Shown here: in pieces, positions 44,939 through 52,385 of the stretch
Layout: the number at the start of each line of letters is the position of its first letter
Numbering within the stretch: position 1 is the first letter of the stretch
Assembly (NCBI GenBank): GCA_030596395.1
Contig: JAUVKF010000009.1
Location: 1-64,000 of the forward strand
Reading direction: 5' to 3'
Source: Chlorobiota bacterium
Lineage (GTDB): Bacteria > Bacteroidota > Bacteroidia > Bacteroidales > F082
Length of the DNA stretch: 64,000 bases
Program-made: the position numbers and the translations under genes
Notes under the pieces: generated by a model
The model's database searches: none
The model's input: only the letters and a program-made list of their open reading frames with translations
Told to the model about the DNA's origin: nothing

Positions 44939-45414
44939 TGGAGAATATGATCTGGAGATATTTAAGCGTAGTGATTTTCGTATCAGGCATTATCTTACTT
45001 GATGGGTGTAAGAAAGAACAAGATGAACAATTACCTGTTGTTACTTTACTTGCGCCCTCTAATTGTGACTCGATCTTACAGGGAAATTTCATCAAACTGA
45101 AAACAACATTTACCGATAATGAAGAGCTGGCCCGGTATGCCGTTGATATCCACCACAATTTCAGTCATGACAGTTATGCACCCAGTGACCAGGGGTGTGC
45201 ATTTGGGCCTGATAAATCTCCTTTCAATCCTTTCAAATATGGAGTGGTTAAAGAAATCCCTGCAGGTTTAAAATCCTATACGGCTGAATTAAATATCATG
45301 GTGCCCGAAAGTACTGACAAAGGTGACTATTTCCTTGTAGTTTACGCGCAGGATAAGCGAGGATTACAAAGCTGGCACAGCATCAGCCTGAAATTTTTTA
45401 ACAACGATCCGTAA
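44938..45414 (+). CDS. DUF4625-type lipoprotein
   Basis: A 158-residue lipoprotein from the ATG at 44938. The signal (MENMIWRYLSVVIFVSGIIL) ends in lipobox LLDGC with Cys24. The mature part is one beta-rich module: PVVTLLAPSNCDSILQGNFI, AVDIHHNFSHDSY and VYAQDKRGLQSWHS, matching the DUF4625 family found in Bacteroidota outer-membrane lipoproteins. Its start overlaps the upstream stop codon, so it is made together with the HDAC-family enzyme, although that protein has no signal peptide. Function unknown. Confidence 0.82.
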   Translation: MENMIWRYLSVVIFVSGIILLDGCKKEQDEQLPVVTLLAPSNCDSILQGNFIKLKTTFTDNEELARYAVDIHHNFSHDSYAPSDQGCAFGPDKSPFNPFKYGVVKEIPAGLKSYTAELNIMVPESTDKGDYFLVVYAQDKRGLQSWHSISLKFFNNDP

Positions 45415-45422
45415 AAATTGAT

Positions 45423-47108
45423 TTAGTATCCCGCTGCCTGGCCATCTTTTCTGGATTCAGAGGCGCCGTAGTAAATACCATCTTTCTTCATAATCGCCTG
45501 ATAGCCACCATAAGGCCCCAATGCGAATTTAATATTATGCCGTTTGTACATTAATTCCCTGATGGTTTCATACGAAATACCCGATTCAACCTGAATGTAT
45601 CCACCATCAATCATGCTTTCGCCGGTTGGTTGTGATGAACCTGTATGATTAATTCGTGGTGCATCCCCGGCTTCCTGCAGGTTCATTTCAAAATCTATCA
45701 GGTTTACTACAATCTGCACATGACCCTGGGGTTGCATGGCGCCACCCATCAATCCAAAACTGATAAACGGTTCCCCATCTTTTGTAATAAAAGCAGGAAT
45801 AATTGTGTGGAATGGCCTCTTATTTGGCGCATATGAATTAAAATGGCCTTCCTCCAAAGTGAATAGTTCGCCCCGGTCCTGTAAAATAAATCCGAGCCCG
45901 TCCGGTGTCATTCCCGATCCCATGCCCCGGTAATTACTCTGAATAAGCGAAACCATATTTCCTTCTTCATCGGCAACAGTCAGGTAAATTGTTTCACCAT
46001 TCGATAGTTCTCCGGGATCATAACTTCTGGCAGCTTTGTCAGGATTTATCAGTTTTCTTCGCTTTTCTGCATATTCTTTTGAAATTAATTCCTCCACGGG
46101 AATATCATTAAAATCAGGATCTGCATAAAATTTTGCCCTGTCCTCAAAAGCCAGTTTTTTTGCTTCAACCAATAGATGAAGATATTCCGCACTTCCAAAC
46201 CCCATTTCTTTGATATCGTATGCCTCTATGATATTCAACATCTGTAATGCTGCTATTCCCTGTCCATTCGGCGGTAATTCCCAAACATCATATCCCCTGT
46301 AATTTGTCGAGACCGGCTTAACCCATTCAGAGGTATGATTTTTCAGGTCTTCATAAGAAAGAAATCCACCGTTTTCTTTTATGTAATTGGCTATTGTTAC
46401 AGCAATTTCACCTTCGTAGAAAACATCTCTTCCCTCGCGGGCAATTTTTTGCAAGGTATTGGCCAGGTCAGGATTTCTGAAGATTTCTCCTTTTGCAGGC
46501 GTTCTTCCACCAGGCATGTATGTTTCTTTAAAACCCGGATATTTTGATAAGCCAGGGGCTGATAAGTTCATGTAATAGGCTACCAGTTCTGTCACAGGAA
46601 ATCCTTCGTTTGCGTAATCGATGGCAGGTTGCAAAACAGTTTCCATATCCAGTTTCCCAAACTTCCTGTGTAATTCAAACCATCCGTCAACACAACCAGG
46701 AACACTAACTGGCAAAGGGCCATAAGCCGGGATTTTAGAATATCCGTTCTCTTTAAAATAATCAATAGTTAATGATTTAGGCGACCTGCCGCTTGCATTA
46801 AGTCCGTATAACTTTTTTGTTTTAGCATCCCACACTATTGCAAACAAATCACCCCCGATACCGTTTCCCGTTGGTTCCATCAAACCCAATACTGCGTTGG
46901 CAGCGATGGCCGCATCAACTGCACTGCCTCCGTTTTTTAAAATATCCAGCGCAACCTGCGTTGCCAGCGGATGGCTTGTTGCAGCCATTCCATGTTTTGC
47001 AATCACTTCCGACCGGCTTGAGAATAATTCGCCGGTGATCCGGTCCTGTCCAATCGTTGACAAGGCATTTAAGACAAAAAAAGATAGTATTAAATTAATG
47101 ATTTTCAT
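45423..47108 (-). CDS. ggt: Gamma-glutamyltransferase family protein, periplasmic
   Basis: A 561-residue Ntn-hydrolase that cleaves or transfers gamma-glutamyl groups, for example from glutathione. The ATG at 47108 gives a signal peptide (MKIINLILSFFVLNALSTIG, then Q). The family opening ATSHPLATQVALDILKNGGS and AAIAANAVLGLMEPTGNGIG is present. The nucleophile Thr begins the small subunit at TIYLTVADEEGNMVS (near residue 375), where autocleavage is expected. YRGMGSGMTPDGLGFILQDR and GGAMQPQGHVQI follow. Full length. A seven-codon 5' extension (to 47129) would precede the signal and lie in the neighbouring repeat. The substrate could also be an acyl amide, as in cephalosporin acylase relatives. 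Confidence 0.9.
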   Translation of the reverse strand: MKIINLILSFFVLNALSTIGQDRITGELFSSRSEVIAKHGMAATSHPLATQVALDILKNGGSAVDAAIAANAVLGLMEPTGNGIGGDLFAIVWDAKTKKLYGLNASGRSPKSLTIDYFKENGYSKIPAYGPLPVSVPGCVDGWFELHRKFGKLDMETVLQPAIDYANEGFPVTELVAYYMNLSAPGLSKYPGFKETYMPGGRTPAKGEIFRNPDLANTLQKIAREGRDVFYEGEIAVTIANYIKENGGFLSYEDLKNHTSEWVKPVSTNYRGYDVWELPPNGQGIAALQMLNIIEAYDIKEMGFGSAEYLHLLVEAKKLAFEDRAKFYADPDFNDIPVEELISKEYAEKRRKLINPDKAARSYDPGELSNGETIYLTVADEEGNMVSLIQSNYRGMGSGMTPDGLGFILQDRGELFTLEEGHFNSYAPNKRPFHTIIPAFITKDGEPFISFGLMGGAMQPQGHVQIVVNLIDFEMNLQEAGDAPRINHTGSSQPTGESMIDGGYIQVESGISYETIRELMYKRHNIKFALGPYGGYQAIMKKDGIYYGASESRKDGQAAGY

Positions 47109-47119
47109 GGTTTTGTAAC

Positions 47120-47278
47120 TTATACCCATTTTGTCATCCTGAACAAAGTGCCTTGCTTCGCTGTAGCTTCGCGAAGGCAGAGAAGGATCTTTATATGCTT
47201 GATATGCAGAGTGTAAAGTTTCTTCTCTATTAACTGACGGATCGGAATGACAGTTTTTTAATGTTTTGCAAAGGTCTC
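47120..47278. mobile_element. MITE-like element 2, degraded, in inverse orientation
   Basis: The right end GTTTTGCAAAGGTCTC (47263-47278) is identical to the right end of the element at 55449-55579. ACCCATTTTGTCATCCTGA near the left end (47125-47143) is the reverse complement of sequence found near the right end of that element. The left terminal repeat itself is not recognisable and the element abuts the ggt start. Confidence 0.55.
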
Positions 47279-47349
47279 AATAATTAAAATCTAACCAGAT
47301 AACTTTAAATTCACGTATTCAGCATATTAGTTTGATTTATGGATCGCTA

Positions 47350-47583
47350 TCATCTCAAAATGTTTCCGGTCATCCATATTATTTCTTTTGCTGATTCAAA
47401 CGGATGAAGCCACTGCGCGTATTCCACCTTTCCAATATTATCAACCTGGAAAGTTTTTATTTCGAAGCCATATTCTTTAAAGCTTTTTTCGGCCTGTTTC
47501 GTTCTAATTTTCGTTTGATGTATTGAATCATATCTTAAATATTTTTTCGCACCGCAATTGTTATCCTTTTTACCTCTTTCCAT
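47350..47583 (-). CDS. Small protein of unknown function downstream of the 4Fe-4S gene
   Basis: A 77-residue basic protein with no signal or membrane segment (QTKIRTKQAEKSFKEYGFEI; FQVDNIGKVEYAQWLHPFES). I do not recognise it. It starts 5 bp after the stop of the membrane 4Fe-4S gene, so it is likely translated from the same mRNA. It could be a small partner protein or the residue of a larger gene. The window gives no way to decide. Confidence 0.5.
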   Translation of the reverse strand: MERGKKDNNCGAKKYLRYDSIHQTKIRTKQAEKSFKEYGFEIKTFQVDNIGKVEYAQWLHPFESAKEIIWMTGNILR

Positions 47584-47588
47584 TTTTC

Positions 47589-48956
47589 TTAAAACAATCG
47601 CCAGGAGCTTAGCATAATTAAAAATATACCTGAATAGAACAGAACAGCAAAAATCGAAATTATTTTTGATCTTTTATTGTTATACTGTTGTTTTCGAATT
47701 ATTAACAGAGACAGTGCTAAACTGCCGACAGTTAATAATATGGCTACTATACCAACGTACGGCGATATTACCGATAAAAAATCGCTATTTAATAATTCGG
47801 GATTGATAGTTAGCATTCGGGCAGTTTTCACTCCCTTTGGGTCGGAAAATGCAAAATCCCAATATGGTATTCGTGATGTGGTTTTAAAAAATGCTTTAAG
47901 CAAATGCATACCTGCAGTTACAGGCAGAATAGCAATTGCAAGTTGTGTTAACGATTTTTTCCAACTTTCTTTGGCGATTGCTTTATTAATTATTGCCAAT
48001 ATCATGTAGAAAACAAGAGGTAGAAGAACAAACAAAATAATTGCTTTTATTGTTCCTGTCAGATTACCTGAAATATTAAGTGAATGATTAGCCCAATCAG
48101 GAATTGCCATTATAATTTTTTTACTGACTTTCCATTCCACAAAAATTTCATAAACGACAAAACCACTAAGCATAATAAAAAATGCTATTTCCGCCCAGGA
48201 GAGTTTTATATCGGTAAAAAGCTCAGATGCAAATCTTTGTTTTTGAATTGCAATATTGTCTTTGGTACAGGATTTATGACATTGTCCGCATAAGATACAG
48301 CTTCGGTTATCTTTAATTTTTGCGGGATAAAGTTCTGATGTGCATGAACGATCGGTAAATCGGTAATGATTGGATTTGCTTATACAATCTTTAGTTTTGC
48401 AATTCAAACAAACATCGGCATCTTTAACTCGTAATTTCCTGAAAGAGAGTAAAGAATACAATCCGAGCAAATGGCCAATCGGACAAATGTAAGTGCAAAA
48501 AGTTCGCTTTTCCCAGATAAATCCTACAATAAGTGAAACGGCAAACAGAATGAGCATATAGATTGCCATATATTGCGGAATACGGTGAATTGCGAAAGTA
48601 TGTATCCCAAGAATCAATATTATGGCGTAAAACATTGTAATTACCCAACCCGATTTCAACAATCCGCCAGGTTTTTGTTTTAACCCAAATTTCCCGGCAA
48701 GCGATGTTACCAGTTCCATAGGACAAATGCTGCACCAAAATCGACCGAATAGTATTGCGGTGACGATAATTAACGGCCACCAATACGACCAGACAACCAG
48801 GTTTGAGAAATTAGTATTCCGCAAGATCATTGCAAAATCTGAGTCCTGGGTAGTAATTCCTATTGCGCCATAAATAAGCAAAATAAATGCAGTAAGTGAA
48901 AAAAACTGCATCGCAGGTAAAAAATATCTGTTTTTAAAAAGATGGTTAATATTCAT
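47589..48956 (-). CDS. Membrane-bound 4Fe-4S polyferredoxin-type protein (NapH/CcoG/NosR-like)
   Basis: A 455-residue inner-membrane protein with about ten hydrophobic segments. The N-terminal half has FGRFWCSICPMELVTSL and KRTFCTYICPIGHLLGLY, the paired CxxxCP motifs of NapH/RnfC-like quinol-oxidising proteins. A soluble insert follows with two further Cys clusters, DVCLNCKTKDC and SCILCGQCHKSC, able to hold 4Fe-4S centres. The C-terminal half is four or five more helices. It probably moves electrons between quinol and a periplasmic or cytoplasmic acceptor. No terminal reductase lies nearby, so the partner is unknown. A 77-residue protein follows 5 bp later. Confidence 0.82.
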   Translation of the reverse strand: MNINHLFKNRYFLPAMQFFSLTAFILLIYGAIGITTQDSDFAMILRNTNFSNLVVWSYWWPLIIVTAILFGRFWCSICPMELVTSLAGKFGLKQKPGGLLKSGWVITMFYAIILILGIHTFAIHRIPQYMAIYMLILFAVSLIVGFIWEKRTFCTYICPIGHLLGLYSLLSFRKLRVKDADVCLNCKTKDCISKSNHYRFTDRSCTSELYPAKIKDNRSCILCGQCHKSCTKDNIAIQKQRFASELFTDIKLSWAEIAFFIMLSGFVVYEIFVEWKVSKKIIMAIPDWANHSLNISGNLTGTIKAIILFVLLPLVFYMILAIINKAIAKESWKKSLTQLAIAILPVTAGMHLLKAFFKTTSRIPYWDFAFSDPKGVKTARMLTINPELLNSDFLSVISPYVGIVAILLTVGSLALSLLIIRKQQYNNKRSKIISIFAVLFYSGIFLIMLSSWRLF

Positions 48957-48998
48957 CCCTTTTTTTCATGCAATGTAACGGTAGTTCATTTTTTTCAA

Positions 48999-49328
48999 TC
49001 AGTCTATAAAGGTTTCTTTCATTACTGATTTAACTTCCTTAATTTCAGGTTGGGATAAGCTTCCTATAACTTTAACAATCCGCTGTTTATCAATAGTCCT
49101 AATTTGATCAATTACAATCCAACCAATTTTTCTCTCGTGTTTTACTTCAATTCTGGTTGGATATTTTTTTGACTTAGTTGTCATAGGAGATACAACTATT
49201 GTCCGAAGATATTTATTCATTTCATCAGGAGAAATAATAACGCAAGGTCTGGTTTTCTTTATTTTTATTTCACTTCCAATTGTTGGGTCTAGATTGACAA
49301 GAACTATTTGATATTGGTTTAAATCCAT
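48999..49328 (-). CDS. mazF: MazF-family endoribonuclease toxin
   Basis: A 109-residue toxin of the MazF/PemK fold. It opens with QIVLVNLDPTIGSEIKIKKT, then RPCVIISPDEMN, PMTTKSKKYPTRIE and WIVIDQIRTIDKQRIV, the full set of conserved blocks. MazF toxins cut mRNA at short sequence motifs. The start overlaps the end of the antitoxin gene by 10 bp, the usual antitoxin-first order. The module is AT-rich and lies beside a repeat-bracketed accessory region. Confidence 0.93.
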   Translation of the reverse strand: MDLNQYQIVLVNLDPTIGSEIKIKKTRPCVIISPDEMNKYLRTIVVSPMTTKSKKYPTRIEVKHERKIGWIVIDQIRTIDKQRIVKVIGSLSQPEIKEVKSVMKETFID

Positions 49329-49564
49329 TCCTCTAAGTTTTCATTTTCAAAAACGTCATCGAATAAAAGTTGGTCGTCCTTGTTTTCATTCATATCTTTA
49401 AATGCAGCGTCCCAACCTTTTCTTGGCTCAGCTATAGGTTTTAAAATAATATGCCCTTTCTTAAGGATAATTTCAACCTTGTCTTTAATATTATATTTTT
49501 CAATTAAAGTTTTGCTAAGTCTAAACCCTTTAGAGTTTCCGATTTGTATTATTGATAATTCCAT
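49319..49564 (-). CDS. mazE: MazE-type (AbrB/SpoVT-fold) antitoxin
   Basis: An 81-residue antitoxin. Residues 1-45 form the swapped-hairpin DNA-binding domain (IIQIGNSKGFRLSKTLIEKY; KVEIILKKGHIILKP), and the acidic C-terminal tail (LLFDDVFENENLEEW) would neutralise MazF. It overlaps mazF by 10 bp. As in other such pairs it should repress its own promoter, which would lie just upstream in 49565-49641. Confidence 0.9.
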   Translation of the reverse strand: MELSIIQIGNSKGFRLSKTLIEKYNIKDKVEIILKKGHIILKPIAEPRKGWDAAFKDMNENKDDQLLFDDVFENENLEEWI

Positions 49565-49641
49565 ATTCTTACTTATAAAATGTAATTACAAAGTTAATAC
49601 AATTATTTTGAATGTCATAATGTTTTTTAAAAACGATGGGT

Positions 49642-49740
49642 AACTTGTTAGATGAGTAATAGCCAATTTAAGCGAAAAACAGCTTTGATATCACACAATT
49701 AATAGTTTATCTGATTATAAATAATTGTTAGAGACTATTT
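49642..49740. repeat. Accessory-module direct repeat, copy A
   Basis: About 95 bp, sharing the block CAATTTAAGCGAAAAACAGC, then TTTGATATCAC and TTATCTGATT, with copies B and C. It lies between mazEF and the ParE-type pair. Confidence 0.75.
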
Positions 49741-49754
49741 GGAAATTATCCCTG

Positions 49755-49790
49755 CCCGCCTGATCCCGATAGCTATCGGGATCAGACGGG
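49755..49790. repeat. 36-bp near-perfect palindrome
   Basis: CTGATCCCGATAG and CTATCGGGATCAG (49760-49785) are exact inverse copies with no loop, extended by CCCG/CGGG across one mismatch. The core CCCGAT-GCTATCGGG with one variable base recurs inside the MITE-like element at 38947-38966. Confidence 0.75.
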
Positions 49791-49930
49791 TTTCAGTTTT
49801 CTTATGTGTCTTTTTAGCCGTCACATTGTTATCCACCAGCTGGCGGGTTCTATCCTTATTTCAGGAAGGGCAAAGTGCTGTTGGTGAAAAGAGCAATAGC
49901 ATTCATGAGGTGACGAACCGCCGTCTACGA

Positions 49931-50254
49931 TTATACACTGGGCGTTAATATTTCATTCATTTTTTCAGGATTCTGTCTGCAATCAAATACGCTTGCTATT
50001 ATAATGTAGTTGTCCTGCTTCCAATAAATGATTTTATAATTACCTTCTACCAAATATCTGAATTCGAATTTTCTCCTGAAAAGTAATGGCTCTTTGGGTC
50101 CACTATTAGGATTTTTTTCAAGTTGAATTGTCCTGTCGATAATTTTTTTGACAAGTTTTCGGGCGATTTTTATACTTGCTTTATTTTTATAATAATCAAA
50201 GATTTCTTCTAATTGAGATCTCGCTGTATCAGTCCAGAAAACTCTTAATTCCAT
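49931..50254 (-). CDS. ParE/RelE-superfamily toxin
   Basis: A 107-residue toxin of the ParE/RelE fold: RVFWTDTARSQLEEIFDYYK, QLEKNPNSGPKEPLLFRRKF, and the C-terminal strand EFRYLVEGNYKIIYWKQDNY. The conserved Arg-rich strand and the YKIIY core fit ParE more than RelE, which would mean gyrase as target, but this cannot be settled by eye. The start overlaps the antitoxin gene end by 10 bp. Repeat A lies downstream and repeat B upstream of the pair. Confidence 0.9.
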   Translation of the reverse strand: MELRVFWTDTARSQLEEIFDYYKNKASIKIARKLVKKIIDRTIQLEKNPNSGPKEPLLFRRKFEFRYLVEGNYKIIYWKQDNYIIIASVFDCRQNPEKMNEILTPSV

Positions 50255-50487
50255 GAATCAATTTCATTTTTAAGTTCTCTTGCCGATGTAAGTCTTCCAT
50301 TTTTCGAATCTGACTCTGAATTGTCAATTAAATCATTAAATTCGTTTTGACTAAAAGGTTTTAATTCTCTCTCTACTTTTTTCTTTCTCTCTGATTTTAA
50401 TAGTTTATTTAGTTTGTTAATTAGGTTCTCGTCCTTAAGTCGTAAGAATTCCTGAATGAAATGTAACTTTTTAGTTTGGATGTCCAT
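50245..50487 (-). CDS. Antitoxin of the ParE/RelE-type toxin
   Basis: An 80-residue helical, charged protein (FIQEFLRLKDENLINKLNKL; a Lys-rich centre; acidic NDLIDNSESDSKNG). It has the size, position and 10-bp overlap expected of the antitoxin for the downstream toxin. Its fold is not one of the classic PHD or RHH types by eye, but similar short antitoxins are common with ParE in Bacteroidota. Confidence 0.82.
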   Translation of the reverse strand: MDIQTKKLHFIQEFLRLKDENLINKLNKLLKSERKKKVERELKPFSQNEFNDLIDNSESDSKNGRLTSARELKNEIDSWN

Positions 50488-50549
50488 TTTTTATCTTTCT
50501 ACAAAGTTATAAAATTTAACTATTTTTCTTTTTTTACGCTTTGCATATT

Positions 50550-50648
50550 ACTAGTTACATAAGTAATAACCAAATTTAAGCGAAAAACAGCTTCGATATC
50601 ACACAATTAATAACTTATCTGATTTTAAATGATTGCAAGAGACTGTTT
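50550..50648. repeat. Accessory-module direct repeat, copy B
   Basis: Second copy of the ~95-bp repeat, between the ParE-type pair and the DUF1801 gene. It keeps AAGTAATAACCAAATTTAAG and the block up to GAGACTGTTT. It is followed by a partial copy (50651-50683) of the 31468-type element end. Confidence 0.75.
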
Positions 50649-50707
50649 AGTATAATGTGTCTTTTTAGCCATCTCATCGTTATTTTTTCCACTTCAATTC
50701 TGGTGTA

Positions 50708-51061
50708 TTATACAGCCTGTTTTATAAAGAAATCCACATCTTTGTTCCTAACATCTTCTTTGGATTTAATTTTTAAATGTCTTCGAAATTTTCCACTTCC
50801 TTCAAGTAATTTATTAGGGTCTTTCATTAAAAATCCTTTGATAAATTCGAAAGAAATATGGTTTTTTCTTACAAATAAACCACCAAAATCTTCAGTATCG
50901 AGCGAAAACATAATGCCGCCATACATTATTCTCTCATCAGTTTTTGGATAGGTTTTAAATACAATTTCACGCATTGCATTCAGAGTGTTATATTTCTCAC
51001 TGTCAATCATTATGATTTCATCGAGAAATTTTTGAACTTTTTCATCTTTAGATTTCTTCAT
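50708..51061 (-). CDS. DUF1801 family protein
   Basis: A 117-residue cytoplasmic protein from the ATG at 51061 (MKKSKDEKVQKFLDEIIMI). It matches the DUF1801/YdhG-like fold: AMREIVFKTYPKTDERIMYG, then GIMFSLDTEDFGGLFVRKNH and EGSGKFRRHLKIKSKEDVRN. The family's biochemical function is not established. The frame is open ten codons further upstream, but the chosen start is the usual one. It sits alone between repeat copies B and C, the same arrangement as the neighbouring toxin-antitoxin pair. Confidence 0.85.
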   Translation of the reverse strand: MKKSKDEKVQKFLDEIIMIDSEKYNTLNAMREIVFKTYPKTDERIMYGGIMFSLDTEDFGGLFVRKNHISFEFIKGFLMKDPNKLLEGSGKFRRHLKIKSKEDVRNKDVDFFIKQAV

Positions 51062-51118
51062 AATTATTCCTTTTTGCTCATCATTTTTCACTTGAATATC
51101 AGTTTTTTAATGAATGCC

Positions 51119-51210
51119 AACTTGTTATATAAGTAATAACCAAATTTAAGCGAAAAACAGCTTTGATATCACCACTCGTTAACTTATCTGATTTTAAACA
51201 GTCTCTAAAC
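51119..51210. repeat. Accessory-module direct repeat, copy C
   Basis: Third copy, upstream of the DUF1801 gene. The first two-thirds are nearly identical to B; the end differs (TAAACAGTCTCT, which is the inverse of the AGAGACTGTTTA end of B). Confidence 0.75.
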
Positions 51211-51260
51211 AACAATAAATAAATATAGGACAATCACTTTCTTTTTTGACCTGAACATTG

Positions 51261-51268
51261 TATCTTCG
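51261..51268 (+). promoter_or_regulatory. Probable -7 element of the menaquinone cluster
   Basis: TATCTTCG matches TAnnTTTG at five of six defined positions, 27 bp before the menF ATG. Repeat copy C ends 50 bp upstream. Confidence 0.4.
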
Positions 51269-51295
51269 CTTAATACACTGAAACCTTAAAAAGCC

Positions 51296-52375
51296 ATGCC
51301 CCGGACAAATCTCATTAACCAATTACTTGGTGCCAATCTGCCTTTTGCCGCTTTTAGATTGCCCGGTAAAAAACAAGAGATTCAGGTTGTTGCGCAAAAC
51401 GACCATCATGTTGATTTAATTGATATCGAAGAAATTGACAAGCAGAAGGGTTTTATTATAGCCCCCTTCGACAGTACGGTCACCGGAAAAGCCTGGTGCA
51501 TTCGTCCTGATATTTATGTACATAATGATGGATCGGCAAAACAGCCAAACATAAAAAGCCAGGAAGGTACCGGTGACATAAAAATGTCAAACCTTGAAAC
51601 CTCGAAGGAAGAATACCTGAGTCGTGTTGAATATCTTGTTGAACATTTGAGCAGTTCAACCCTTAAAAAAGTTGTATTCTCACGAATGATCAACATTCCG
51701 CCTTTGCCTGGTTTTGATCCGGTTGAATTTTTCACAGCCCTTGAAAATAAATATACCGATGCTTTTATTTTCCTTTTTAAACTGCCCGATAGCGGGATAT
51801 GGGTAGGTGCTACACCCGAAACACTGTTCCATTCCACTGAAGACACGGTGACAACAGTTGCATTGGCCGGAACCCGTCCGACAGATGACATCACCTGGAC
51901 TGACAAAGAGATCAATGAACAACAGATCGTGAGGGATTTTATCCGTAATATTCTCGGCGACAATAACATTGACAGTTTTATAGAAAGGGGACCTGTGACT
52001 ATCATTGCAGGAACGGTTGTGCATCTGAAAACAATCTTCCAGATGCCCGCTGAGCAAGTTAAAGGAAAAGCAGGTAAACTTTTAAGGGAATTGCATCCAA
52101 CACCTGCAATATGTGGCTTGCCAAAAATTCAGGCTTACGACCTGATAAAAAAACTGGAAAAACATGAACGCCGCTTTTATGCAGGATTTTCAGGGCCATG
52201 GAACCTTGGAGACAAATCGCATCTGTTTGTTAATTTACGCTGCGCTGAAATGGGTGATTCGGGAATAAACGTGTATGTGGGAGGTGGTATTACAGTTGAT
52301 TCGAACCCCGAGGCTGAATGGGAAGAAACTGTCCGTAAATCACAAACCCTTTTGCATGTAGTTGAAAAATTGTGA
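51296..52375 (+). CDS. menF: Isochorismate synthase
   Basis: Converts chorismate to isochorismate, the committed step of menaquinone synthesis. The 359-residue protein has a variable N-terminal part and the chorismate-binding core: KKVVFSRMINIPPLPGFDP, GIWVGATPETLFHSTED, VALAGTRPTDD, ELHPTPAICGLPK and YVGGGITVDSNPEAEWEETV near the end. The Lys and Glu of MenF/EntC are in the expected segments. It is shorter than E. coli MenF, as is normal for Bacteroidota. menD starts 10 bp after the stop, and the rest of the pathway follows on the same strand. Confidence 0.94.
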   Translation: MPRTNLINQLLGANLPFAAFRLPGKKQEIQVVAQNDHHVDLIDIEEIDKQKGFIIAPFDSTVTGKAWCIRPDIYVHNDGSAKQPNIKSQEGTGDIKMSNLETSKEEYLSRVEYLVEHLSSSTLKKVVFSRMINIPPLPGFDPVEFFTALENKYTDAFIFLFKLPDSGIWVGATPETLFHSTEDTVTTVALAGTRPTDDITWTDKEINEQQIVRDFIRNILGDNNIDSFIERGPVTIIAGTVVHLKTIFQMPAEQVKGKAGKLLRELHPTPAICGLPKIQAYDLIKKLEKHERRFYAGFSGPWNLGDKSHLFVNLRCAEMGDSGINVYVGGGITVDSNPEAEWEETVRKSQTLLHVVEKL

Positions 52376-52385
52376 AATTTGCTGC

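Larger units (their letters stand above)
49565..49930. other. 366-bp intergenic region between the two toxin-antitoxin pairs
   Basis: It holds repeat copy A (49642-49740), the long palindrome at 49755-49790 and a partial copy of the 31468-type element end (49797-49833). No coding frame is credible: the open frame at 49739-49948 runs through the palindrome. Confidence 0.6.

Noticed and set aside
49739-49948. 69-codon open frame between the toxin-antitoxin pairs
   Set aside because: It runs through a 36-bp palindrome and repeat copies, so the translation reflects repeat sequence.
49642-51210. CRISPR-like array, because of three direct repeats
   Set aside because: The repeats are ~95 bp, the intervals (about 0.9 and 0.57 kb) hold genes, and no cas gene is present.
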